DNA from: Primula veris | Taxonomy: Eukaryota > Streptophyta > Magnoliopsida > Ericales > Primulaceae | Assembly: GCA_963682055.1 (NCBI GenBank) | Contig: OY821742.1 | Location: 322,501 to 386,500, forward strand | Length of the DNA stretch: 64,000 bases | Reading direction: 5' to 3' | Shown: positions 1 through 10,035 of the stretch, piece after piece | Layout of the letters: each line of letters starts with the position of its first letter | Position numbering within the stretch: the first letter of the stretch is position 1 | Position numbers and translations under genes: made by a program | Notes under the pieces: generated by a model | Told to the model about the DNA's origin: nothing | What the model saw: only the letters and a program-made list of their open reading frames with translations | Database searches by the model: none

Positions 1-237
1 ATGACTTATCAATAAAAAATACTCCATATAAGTAAAAAGGTTACAGTGGTGGCAAACACTTGACTCATTGTTTTTTCAAAGCAGCTTTTTTTACCCCAAA
101 AAATCTGATGCGAAACGGGCGATGTGTCTAAAACTCACTTCTTCCACGCGGTGTTAAATTAAGTTACAGGGTAGTAATTGGAAAAAAAACAACAAAAATA
201 ATAATAATAATAATAAAAGGGGAAGGGGAAAGCATGC
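1..237 (-). other. start of HP30-like intron 1 (runs off the window)
   Basis: T-rich and AT-rich sequence downstream of the HP30-like exon. I see no continuation of the Tim17 domain on the minus strand, so it is read as intron. Confidence 0.4.
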
Positions 238-567
238 CTGAGCTTGTTGAAAGGAGGCCAAAGCGGGAGTATTAACGGAGGAAGGAGGTGGAGGAACAAA
301 AGTGGAGTCGTTAGTCATAATACCCATAAAAGAACCGATAGCAGCACCTTGTAAAGAGCTTGTTAGGGTAACAACAGCTGCTTCTACAGGTAAAGACTGT
401 TTAGTAACCCAATTCCTGAACATGGTTTCCATACTTTTTATTTTTGTTTGGATTTCTGTTATTGGGTTGTTGTTTTCTTGTTGTTGTTGTTGTTGTGTTA
501 TTATTCTTTGTAACTCTGATATAACACCACTTACTCCTTGTTGTTGTTGTTGCTTTAATTCCACCAT
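238..567 (-). CDS. HP30-like Tim17/Tim22/Tim23 family translocase subunit, first exon only (partial)
   Basis: The minus-strand ATG at 567 opens about 110 codons. Two CAA-encoded glutamine runs (residues 6-10 and 25-30) are followed by a segment around KQSLPVEAAVV, LQGAAIGSFMG and FQQAQ. From memory this resembles the N-terminus and first membrane segment of plant HP30 proteins, inner-envelope translocon subunits that help import transit-peptide-less proteins into chloroplasts. The reading frame stays open to 154, but beyond residue 110 it becomes poly-Leu/Phe from T-rich DNA, so the exon probably ends at CAG (238) before a GC donor (GCATGC). No following exon is visible in 1-237, so the rest lies outside the window. 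Family call fairly secure; exon end is inference. Confidence 0.72.
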
Positions 568-1209
568 TGTTGTTGTTGTTGTAGAGAGAGATAGATAAGA
601 AGGAGAAGGAGACTTTATTTAATTGGACTACCTTATCAATAATAATATCATCATTTTTACTGTGTTTTTTTTATTGCTACTCTTTTCTTCATGTTTTTAT
701 TCCATTTAACCCATTTTCTTTTATTTCTTTCCTTTTACTTTTTATAAATTAAATACACTATATTTTTTATTCTGATTAATGTTAATTATTGAGTGGGGGG
801 AACAAATACATGGTCCGTTTGTGTAGTGTTTGAGACTAATGTAACTTTTTTTACTTATAAAAATGACTTTGTAACTTATTTTTATTTATATGTCTCGGTC
901 ATCAATTTTAACTGTTGTAATTATATTAACACATTCTATTAGAAAGTTTTCATTTTTGAAAAATTCAAAATCAAACTTTTAAAAAATCCGTAATTTCCTA
1001 GCTTTTATGCTTTCTGAGCTTATTCAGTTTTTTTTTTTTTTATTCAATAGCTAGTCTTTTAAAAGCTAAAATAGATGACATATCAAACATATATGGATTT
1101 TGTTATAATCAAAAAGCTAAAAAACTATACTATAAGAGAAAAAGGTATTACGAGACGTGCATAACGTCGTATATTAGGCTAGGTTGGTCCATTAATATAC
1201 ATATAGTTA
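568..1209. other. intergenic, HP30-like upstream region
   Basis: AT-rich sequence upstream of the HP30-like start. The first 50 bases, a GA-rich stretch with AGAGAGAGA, look like a 5' leader. I see no further gene. Confidence 0.4.
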
Positions 1210-1346
1210 CAGTTTGTCTGATACTATACGGCTTGTTGCTGAAATTTAGCAACAGTATAGCAACAATTTCTGTTGCTAAGTGCTGATAACTGTTACTATA
1301 ATGTTGCTGAATTTTCTGCAGCAAACCGTATGGTAACAGACTAATT
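1210..1346. mobile_element. MITE-like imperfect palindrome with 45-bp arms
   Basis: The left arm (1210-1254) and the reverse complement of the right arm (1302-1346) share GTCTG-TAC-ATACGG and end in AGCAACA. They match at roughly 80% by eye. The centre holds a second perfect hairpin, TAGCAACA-ATTTC-TGTTGCTA (1258-1278). No clear target-site duplication was found, so the class is unknown. Confidence 0.5.
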
Positions 1347-2506
1347 ATTGTTATCCGGTTATTTTCTTACAGTGATAGTATAAAAGGTCGATCACATATT
1401 TTACAACGATTATTCATTGTATTATTTTCCGTCTTGATACAATTAGAGACCTGTGGCTAGACTCGTCATGTCTTTCACCATTTTCAGGTCCTTAGTTCCC
1501 AAATCGATCGGAGTCTCTGACACGAGCCGAGAAGGCTCGTAGGTTGCCGATGATCAAATGTAAAATTAGAGATTAAGTGGTCGGAGGCAGTTTAAGTAGT
1601 CTACTTGAGTTTATTTCTCTAAAAGTTTTAACACCGAAAAAATAAAGAACATTCAAGCATGGGAGTGTCGAGAGCGGAACCTTTGCACAATTAGGTGTTA
1701 GGTGGTTGCATACTGCCACACTTACTGTAGTGTGTCGTTTACAAAACTGATTACAAACACACTACTAGCAATTCTCCTACTTGAACAGATTCAAAGCTGA
1801 CACATCATAATCGTTTTTTTTATTGGATATACCTACTATGTCAATTTTACAAGATATTTTTTCTCATTCTTCTCCAAAGACTAATTGTCCTACATGAACA
1901 GATTCAAAGCTAGAACCATGGGAATAATAGCGATTAATGAAACGGGTGAGACAATGTTCGATTTCGAATAAACCATGTCTGGAATTTCTCCCTTGCTATG
2001 CCGATTCTGGGTCAGAACAGATGTATCTGGTACAACTCCAGTTGATGTATTTGCCCTGCATGAACTACAAATGAGGAAAAAAAAATACTGTTATACACTT
2101 CTGAAAAATACGAGTCCAGCATGAACTATATATCCATTGATTGTTAGTTTTATAAATATAACATCCTTTGTCATGGATGAAAGGAACTGAAAAATTGACA
2201 TTAACAAAATTATAGAGAGCTAGTTTACAGTGTGCAAGCGGAACAGTATTGTTCTTTTTTTTGGTGTCTGGAGTGGAAACGAGGTCCTGGATGCTATACT
2301 TGGAATATTTCCTAACAAAATCATGAAAGAAATAGAAGTTTTGGCAAGTTAAGAAGTCCATTGGGTGAGATTTTGCTATGTTTTTGTACAGAACGCAACC
2401 TAATTTATGCAAAATTTGGCGCAGCTATGACCACTTGATTTATTTTAAATCCAAAACCAGGCAATCAAGCAAACATAAGGGTGAGTTTTGTAATGAAAAC
2501 ACATTT
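1347..2506. other. intergenic, no gene recognised
   Basis: Downstream of the thaumatin-like gene. A 115-codon minus-strand frame (2065-2412) has no recognisable domain and is not called. Confidence 0.4.
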
Positions 2507-3630
2507 CTAAGCCATTATATTAGAAATGTACAGTTTTGAGAGAGCAACGATTAACAAGCGAATTGTGGAAGTTGCATACATTTCGATAGCGGGACAGAAA
2601 ACGATGGAATAATCAGACGCCTTGCAAGTGAAGGTGCTTGTGCCATCATCGAAAGCGTAGCTGTAAGCTGTGGGACAAGCTCTCTTGAATATAGACGAAT
2701 AGAAAGAGGGTTTGCAAGTATTGGGGTTAGCAAACTCCCCGCTACAACAATATTGGTCGAGTCCAAACGCCTCACATGCACTCTTGCATGCCACCACCAC
2801 TCCCACGGCACTGCTGTGGCCACGTGTACCGTCGATGCTGTCGTAATTGGCCATGTCAGGAGCCATTACTTGGAGCTCTGTCGGACAACCTGATAATTTC
2901 TTCCTATTAGAGATTGTTTCCGTAACAAAAAGGTGACTTTGTATATATATATTTCCCTTAAAAGGACTGTTCCGGCAACTATTTTCTGTTAAAACTTACT
3001 TTTCTCTTCAAAAAACCGTGTAAAAAAACGATACCTTGAATGTATAAATCTTCAAAGCAACTAATCATAGATTAAACAGTCCAGAGGTCTAAATCACACC
3101 TTTTTTTTTTTTTATCAATTATTGAAGTTAGTTGAATGAGTCGTACCCATGTTTATATCCGCGACACACCCGGTGGTGTTACACCCACCGGACCCTGCCT
3201 GCGGGATGGCGATAAGCGGCAAATTATAGCCATCCACAATACTTACATCGTAAAAATCTAACCCATCTCCAGTCCCTAGCGTAACCTCAAATAGAGATGC
3301 AGGTGGCTTGGGCCCCATTCCGTCACATTCAAGCTTACCACCGCAATCCCCGGTTTCGCAAGTTCCTAAACCGGACCCGTCGAATACGCACCCGGTTCTC
3401 GCCCATATCCGCCCTGACCATGACGGGGTTGCCCGAATTTTAATGGTTTTTTCTGAGTTTAGCTGGAATCCAGTAGTCGGAAGCTGAGGTGTCCCTGATC
3501 CGGCAAGTGTTCCGGGCCAAATCGTGTAGGGACAGTTGTTAGTTATTGTAAATGTGGCAGCAAATGAAAGCCTTATTAGCCCAAGGCATAACAAGAAATT
3601 TAATATACATTGTTGTGCTGTATTTTTCAT
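2507..3630 (-). CDS. thaumatin-like protein (PR-5 family)
   Basis: There are two exons, 3147-3630 and 2507-2889. The intron (2890-3146) has a GT donor after ATGG and a CAG acceptor, and joins to give NMGCPTELQV in frame. The product is 288 residues. Residues 1-24 are a signal peptide ending LSFA before ATFTITNNC, so it should be secreted. I count 16 cysteines in the mature part, the usual set for eight disulfides. The family signature GLGTCETGDCGGKLEC is present, as are the acidic-cleft residues (Arg before TGC, Glu of LFEV, Asp of DFYD and VDGYN, Asp of FDDGTST). Known members are pathogenesis-related or developmental proteins, some with glucan binding or antifungal activity. Unusually, about 27 moderately hydrophobic residues follow the FCP where many family members end. 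Start: first ATG, immediately before the signal peptide. Confidence 0.9.
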
Positions 3631-5318
3631 TTTTTTGTGTGTTTGTGAACTTCACTTCTAGATTTTGTACATGAAAAGGAGAATCTAAGGATTATTTAGC
3701 AGAAAAAGGATATTGTAGAGAAATGAAAAGGTGAAGAATTGCTTTATAAAGTTACATAATTAGCCGCAAGATTTTGCTTTGGGGTTATGTTATTCTTTCT
3801 GTATTGTGGTAGCCTCAAGATCAAGTAATTCCTTTCTTTGATTATTGTTGACATGTCTGATATCCCTTTTCTTTCTTTTTTTCATAACGTAACTCATTCA
3901 TTCAACAATTTCATGTGTTTTTCAGTATTATCTGACCATTTTCAAAGGACAAATTTGTTTAAAAAATGTGCCAACTTTTTTTGCCAGCCACTTATTAGTT
4001 GCAATAAATTAGATAAATACTATCATCCTCAATAGGATATTGATTTCACCAATAATAGTACTCCAGAACTACCCGACTCTAGCAGTTCCGGATTGCGATA
4101 GAAAATGAATGTTCCAGTTTACAATAATGAAAAAAAATCAAAGTCGTTAGCGAAATAAAAGATAAAGTGAAGACGAATGATAGGAGAAATTTATTATTAT
4201 TTTTAGCGTAACAGTTCAATGATTCAACACGGATATAAACTCATATGTAACTGAATCCATAGCGTTTTCACTCCTTATTGGTTTCTGGAATTGCAGAAAC
4301 GGACACTTTTTATTACTACGAATCAAGTGGTACATAGTATGACTACATTTCAACAGCACTAAATAAGTTTTCCTAAAGGATATGCTTCCAAGTGGCAATA
4401 ATTTTATGTAATGTACGATTGATATCACACCAGTAAACGAGTATGAAATTTGTTAATGTGACCCATATGGTTCATGCATAACATTTAGAGCATGACAACT
4501 GCATCTATTAGTAAATTATAAGTCATACGAATTATCCGGCAATCAACATAATAATTAATTGCTGTCAGGCTGGGATTTCATGTGAATAGAAAAGTCGCTA
4601 AAATTGGACTGTTGTTTTGAACTAAAGTTTTTCATCTCCGCCTAAGTGCAGAAACAGGACCGAACTCAGTCGAAAAAGTTCCAAACCAGTCAAAATTTTA
4701 GACTAAGAAAAGAGAAACATAAAAACTCACTGTAATGACAGTGTTGTAAGTAAAGGGTACAATTTTGTATGTTCTTCATGAATCTAGTAGTAGTTTTGTT
4801 TTTTTTTTGAAATAAGAATCTAGTAGTCTGAGAGTACTCATTTAGCAAAGGGTATTTTTATTTCAGCATGATCTTCTTTACTTGTAAACTTTTTATCCTT
4901 CTAGATTGAGAAATACACCAAACAATTTCCATCATGGTAGTTTGCATTCTTCCACTTTTCAAATAGGGTATTGGCTTATTGCTAAATCAATAAGTCATTA
5001 ATAATAATCCCTCTAGGGGGTGAGTTGTTAAAAATCAACTCCTTTTGAGAATAACAAGTTAGGATGCTTTGAATTGTAACTCAAACCATATATATGTATG
5101 TAGTGGCATTGATAAGCTTGTCTTCTTCTTCAATGCATGCTCATCCCAAGTCAATTGTGACATAGACCTCTACACACACACACACCAACACATGTTTCAT
5201 ATCATTATACATACATGCATAAATACACACACACACACAAATTTTTTACTTATCTGACATCACACATACAAAAAAATTCCTTTCTCATAAATAAAAATCT
5301 CCCAATCAACCAGAAGAG
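3631..5318. promoter_or_regulatory. divergent intergenic region between the thaumatin-like gene and UNC93-like copy 1
   Basis: The two genes are transcribed away from each other, so this 1.7 kb should contain both promoters. It is AT-rich and has CA-type microsatellites at about 5170-5185 and 5225-5240. Block 5116-5158 is shared with the region upstream of UNC93-like copy 2 (9820-9861). No coding sequence is recognised; the short open frames look random. Confidence 0.45.
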
Positions 5319-8300
5319 ATGGAAGGAAAGGTGGACGAAGAAGGCGGAACAGGGACGAAACGAAGACCAGTTTTGCCCCGGTTCCGATACAACTCTCCCT
5401 TAGTTCAGATCAGTCTAATCGGACTAGTCTGCTTCTGTTGCCCGGGGATGTTCAACGCGCTCTCAGGCATGGGAGGCGGGGGCCAGATGGACCCCACAGC
5501 CGCCAACAATGCCAACACCGCACTGTACACAACATTCGCCATTTTTGGGATCCTAGGTGGCGGTATCTACAACATCTTGGGCCCAAGAGCAACCCTGTTC
5601 GCCGGGTGCTCCACGTACGTGCTATATGCAGGCTCTTTTTTGTACTATAATCATTACCACCGCCAAGATTTTGTCGTTGTAGCGGGAGCAATATTGGGGA
5701 TTGGGGCAGGCCTTTTATGGGCTGGCCAGGGGGCCATCATGACCGCTTATCCTCCGGCTGACCGGAAAGGTATTGAATATTTTAATATATCATTTAATGA
5801 AATGTTGAAATAGGACTTATTTTGAATACCATGTTATGAATTAAACCTGATCCGTCTAGTATGATTTAAATCTCTGTTTTAAAATTCGCGCTACATAGCG
5901 ATATGTAGCGCGAAATAGCGCTTTTTTGGTAAAAAACGCAACGAAAAATCACGATTTTGGGTGGAATTGCGCTAAAATCGCGCTATAGGGGACCAAAAGC
6001 GCAAAAATCGCGAAATTCTGGACCAAAAGCGTAAATAGCGAGTTAAAAAAAAAAACAGCGGATCTAAATAATAAATATATATTGTGCAATTTTCATAAAA
6101 GTGTCTACAGTCCAGATGGTTAAGACTGTGCTGTAATTTTCAGCAGACTGGGTTCGAAACTCATCAACAACAATTTTTTTTATTACTATCTAATATAACT
6201 ATATTTTTTTATTTTTTTTTGTTATATATTCTAAAGTTTAGTGCATATTTAGGCAAAAAAAAATACACCGCAAAGCGCTATATAGCAACGCTATTAGCGC
6301 TTTTAGCGTTTCTCTCGAAAAAACGCTACGATAGCGATAACGCTATTTAAAACACTGATTTAAATAGCCCGCCCCCAAAAGATTGGGATAAAGGCATAGT
6401 TTGATGATGATGACGAGTCGTTACTATCTTGCTGCAAAGATTTTAGTGGTAATTTTCATTCAACGGGAGACTAACTAATTAAGTTGATGGTTTTTTGTAG
6501 GATGCCAGATATAAACAACAATAGATCTATTGAGCTTTAAGTAAATTTCAACCTAAAAGTTGTTAGAGAATTTATGTAAAATATGATAATATCTCAGAAT
6601 AAGTGGTCATGTAGCAGTAGCACTCTTCTGAGTCACGCTATGCATAATAATACCATCAATACATTGAAACTATGGACGGGTTCGTCGTTCCGCAATCAGT
6701 AAGCAGATAAGTTGGTTAATCCGAGGCCGAAATTGCCATTTGTGAACATTTAGCTTATAACTTCAGTTATTTGTGGCCAGACAACCCATTGAGAAAAGAA
6801 ACTTTGCGTTTAAGCTGACAGACACATTCAGGATTAGTAAATCTTCCAAAGCTGAAACAAACAAGCCCTACGATCTCCGGTATTTATTGGTTTTCATGAG
6901 TACAACGATTGGAGAGTACTTCTTCTCCGAGTTTTAATAAGCAAATAGATTACACGATAAACACTGGATAAATGTTGAAACTAATTCTAACAAGTAACGA
7001 CTTACAACTGTATAAAAATACATCATCAACTCTAAGAGTTCCTCATTTCATGATGTTACACACATATGCTGATATGCCCTACTAAGTTTTGGCATGATTT
7101 TGATAAATATAGGAACATACATATCTCTCTTTTGGTCCATATTCAACACTGGCGGTGTCATCGGTGGCCTAATTCCTTTCATCCTCAACTACAGCCGTGG
7201 CGACGTTGTAGCCTCGGTCAACGACGCCACATACATTGGTTTTATGATATTCATGACCATCGGCACCATCATGACACTTGCTGTCCTCCACCCACGCAAC
7301 GTCATCCGTGACGATGGCTCTACATGCACCAACATCAAGTATTCTTCTGTCTCTATTGAGTTTCTTGAGATACTAAAATTGTTCCGTAACTGGAAGATAC
7401 TTCTCCTCTTCCCAGCCGCGTGGTCCTCCAACTTCTTCTATAGGTATTGCTTAACCTGATTAGGGAATACTCTCGTTACATATTCAAAATTAACTGATGT
7501 AAGATGGAGCATTTTAAAGATCGAGTTAAAACATGAAATCCGTTTCCTTGAAAGCACTAATTATAGGAGCAAAGGATAGGAATAGTGCTCTAGTAAATCT
7601 AAACTTTCTACTTAAGTTTGTAGTATTCATCGATTCAATTTGAAATTTTGAATAGTTGCTATTCCGAGTGATTTTACACTCTTGAATACCTGACATAATC
7701 TTTTCTACACTTGCATCATCTCGTATTTTTGATTCGTGGACCAAGTGGTAATGTGGTATACACAATTAAGGTTTCTTTCAGAATTTCATAAACGTTTTAT
7801 GTTTTTTCTGAAAGTTGGTACACTAATTGTAATTTGGTGCAAAACTGAATGTACACGAGAACATGACTGTACATTGCTTGAACTTCAGTTTCACCAAGCG
7901 AACTCATATCAGTGTAGCTACCAATTCAACAATGTGAATGGATTTCTGTTCAATTTACGAACGAGAGGATTGAACAACGTGTTCTACTGGGGAGCACAAA
8001 TGGTGGGGTCAGTGATGGTCGGGTACTTGATGGATTTCAGCTTCAAGAGCAGAAGAATGAGAGGTTTTTTAGGTATTACTGTCGTGGGCTTGCTCGGAAC
8101 TGGGATTTGGATCGGTGGATTGATTAACCAGCTCAAATATTCTCGTGATAGTAAGCCCACGAGACTTGATTTCAAGGACTCTGGTACTGATTTTGCTGGC
8201 CCTTTCGTGTTGTATTTCTTCTACGGGCTGTTGGATGCTATGTTCCAGAGCATGGTATATTGGGTAATTGGAGCACTTGCCGACGATTCAGAGATTCTTA

Positions 8301-8888
8301 GCAGGTAATTTATTCTTCAAATTTAATTTGCCATGTCATACCTCGTAAGATGTTAGCCGAAATGAAAACAAATAAACAAATATTAACAGAAAACACACTC
8401 TCTCAGGCAAGCTATTACTTTGTTTCAAGAAATTTCTTGAATATGAGTTTTAAACTTAAAGGCACTTTTTAAAATATTGGAATTAGCAGATCATCATGTT
8501 TGGTTACATATAGTAAGGGGATTTTTTTTTTTGTATTATCAAAGGAAATGTATTTCACTACGTGACAAAATATATATGTATAGTTTTTAACATTTCTTTT
8601 TGGATTATGTGTATGTATTGTAGGTATACTGGATTTTACAAGGGAGTACAGAGTGCAGGGGCAGCCATTGCTTGGCAAGTTGATACACACAAAGCCCCTT
8701 TCTTAAACCAATTAATAGCCAATTGGGCAATGACCACAATCAGCTACCCTTTGCTGGCGCTTTTAGTGTTTTTAGCTGTGAAAGACGACAAAGCAACCGA
8801 ACAAGTGATGCCAAAAGAGGCTTCTACTTCACCTGTCAACACGACCTCAAAGGACGACGCTGATTCTGATATAAGCATGACGACTTAG
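5319..8888 (+). CDS. UNC93-like protein, tandem copy 1 (major-facilitator fold)
   Basis: There are four exons: 5319-5769, 7113-7443, 7918-8304 and 8624-8888. All junctions are GT-AG and keep frame (KG|TYISLFW, NFFY|SYQFNN, LS|RYTGFYKG), giving 477 residues. Hallmarks of plant UNC93-like protein 1, as recalled, are FRYNSPLVQISLIG, CCPGMFNALSGMGGGGQ, ANTALYTTFAIFGILGG, GPRATLFAGCSTYVLYAGS, MDFSFKSRRMRGF and SMVYWVIGALADDSE. UNC93 proteins are multi-pass membrane proteins. Animal UNC93 regulates potassium channels; the transported substrate of plant members is not established. The charged N-terminus (MEGKVDEEGGTG) and C-terminus (DDADSDISMTT) flank the membrane core. Intron 1 (1343 bp) contains a hAT-like insertion at 5872-6357. 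Copy 2 lies 1.1 kb downstream in the same orientation. Confidence 0.9.
5864..6365. mobile_element. hAT-type non-autonomous element in intron 1 of UNC93-like copy 1
   Basis: The element proper is 5872-6357, flanked by an 8-bp duplication ATTTAAAT (5864-5871 and 6358-6365). The right end read inward is CAGTGTTTTAAATAGCG, and the left end CTCTGTTTTAAAATTCG is a slightly decayed match. An 8-bp duplication with CAGTG-type termini is typical of hAT elements. The interior is rich in GCGCTA/TAGCGC repeats. It also contains a tRNA-like stretch at 6109-6167. No transposase is present. Confidence 0.75.
6109..6167 (+). other. tRNA-like sequence with A-box and B-box resemblance
   Basis: The stretch contains AGATGGTTAAGAC, an A-box-like motif, followed about 30 bases later by GGGTTCGAAACTC, which fits the B-box consensus GGTTCRANNCC. 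It lies inside the hAT-type element. It is probably a tRNA-derived (SINE-like) fragment rather than a working tRNA gene: a clean acceptor stem is not apparent. Confidence 0.45.
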
Positions 8889-10035
8889 TTAGTTCCCATT
8901 TCTTTTCCTGAGTTTGTATTATATCTTTTGTGATCCTAGCTTGTGATTTGGTGTTGTACAGTACTATAGTCTACAGTTGAGTGTTTCTTGAAAAGTTACT
9001 AATGTGAGAATTTTTTTACAAATTACAACAAGAAGTCCCGGAAAAGAAAAGAACAAAAAACAAATGGATGTATCATTTGTAATCTGTTCAACTCAAATCA
9101 TATTATACCCGTCAAAGTTTTGATTTAGAGTTGAGTTGGGACCAACGTTCCATAATAACAATGTAATATACATATTTTTTTATTAGCATGACCGCCCGCT
9201 CTTACAAAAACACATAGGCTCAAAGTGTGTTGGGGGGTTGTAAGTCCGTACATCCTGTTAGAATGCATAAACTAGAAGAAATCCAGAGTTTGTAAAAAAA
9301 AAAGGATTTATGAGTTTTCCGCATTCTCCATTAATTTCAAAAGAATCTTTTAAGGGACATGGGTTCAAAAACATATGGGAACCGAAATCCGAATTTAAAA
9401 AAAATAATCTGGTGAAAAAATATAGCGGCGATCTGACAAAGAAGAAGTTGGCTGAGTAATCTTCTTGTGTTTCTATATTAATTCATGCTGGCTATAGATT
9501 AGATTTTTTAAAGTTTTCAAAAATTAAGAAACCGAAATGAGAACCTTTTGCTTGATGGAAACGCGTGAAGCGCAAGCATATAACAAGCAAAAAAGTGTTG
9601 TCATATTGAAATGACAGCTTAAAATTTTCTTGACTGGCTGCTTATTCACTTGAATCCGTAGTAAGCATCTTCTGTATGACAAAATCTTAATCACCAATTC
9701 GGTTTAACAGAATATATAAATCGCTTATACTCTAAAAGGTAATTATAAAAATATATAGGCATGTAATACACATACACATAAGTTGTTTGTAAAGTAACCA
9801 TAAGTTATTGGTTTGTCATGCTTGTCCTATTCTTCAATCCTAGCCCTGCTAAGCCAATTGTAAGATAAAGCATTACATTATTCTCTCTCTTTTTTTTTCC
9901 TGTACCAAGTCGGAGCATAGACAACCTCGCCTAGATACATAAGTAATCCAATTTATGCTCCATTAATAAAGTCCGTTATACCAAAATCCCCTATTCAAAA
10001 ACCTCCTATGAAATTTCCATTTTGGCAATTTGAAT
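8889..10035. promoter_or_regulatory. spacer between the UNC93-like copies (3' end of copy 1, upstream region of copy 2)
   Basis: There is no coding sequence. The last 220 bases should hold the promoter or leader of copy 2. The stretch 9820-9861, beginning GCTTGTC and ending CAATTGT, matches 5116-5158 upstream of copy 1 at a similar distance from the ATG (175 versus 161 bases). Confidence 0.45.

Noticed and set aside
302..598. 98-codon frame antisense to the HP30-like exon
   Set aside because: Mirror of CAA repeats giving poly-Cys; the minus-strand frame explains the sequence.
2065..2412. 115-codon minus-strand frame
   Set aside because: No domain, no codon pattern, no splice context; likely chance.
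2551..2823. 90-codon frame overlapping thaumatin-like exon 2
   Set aside because: Out-of-frame shadow of the exon with conserved cysteines.
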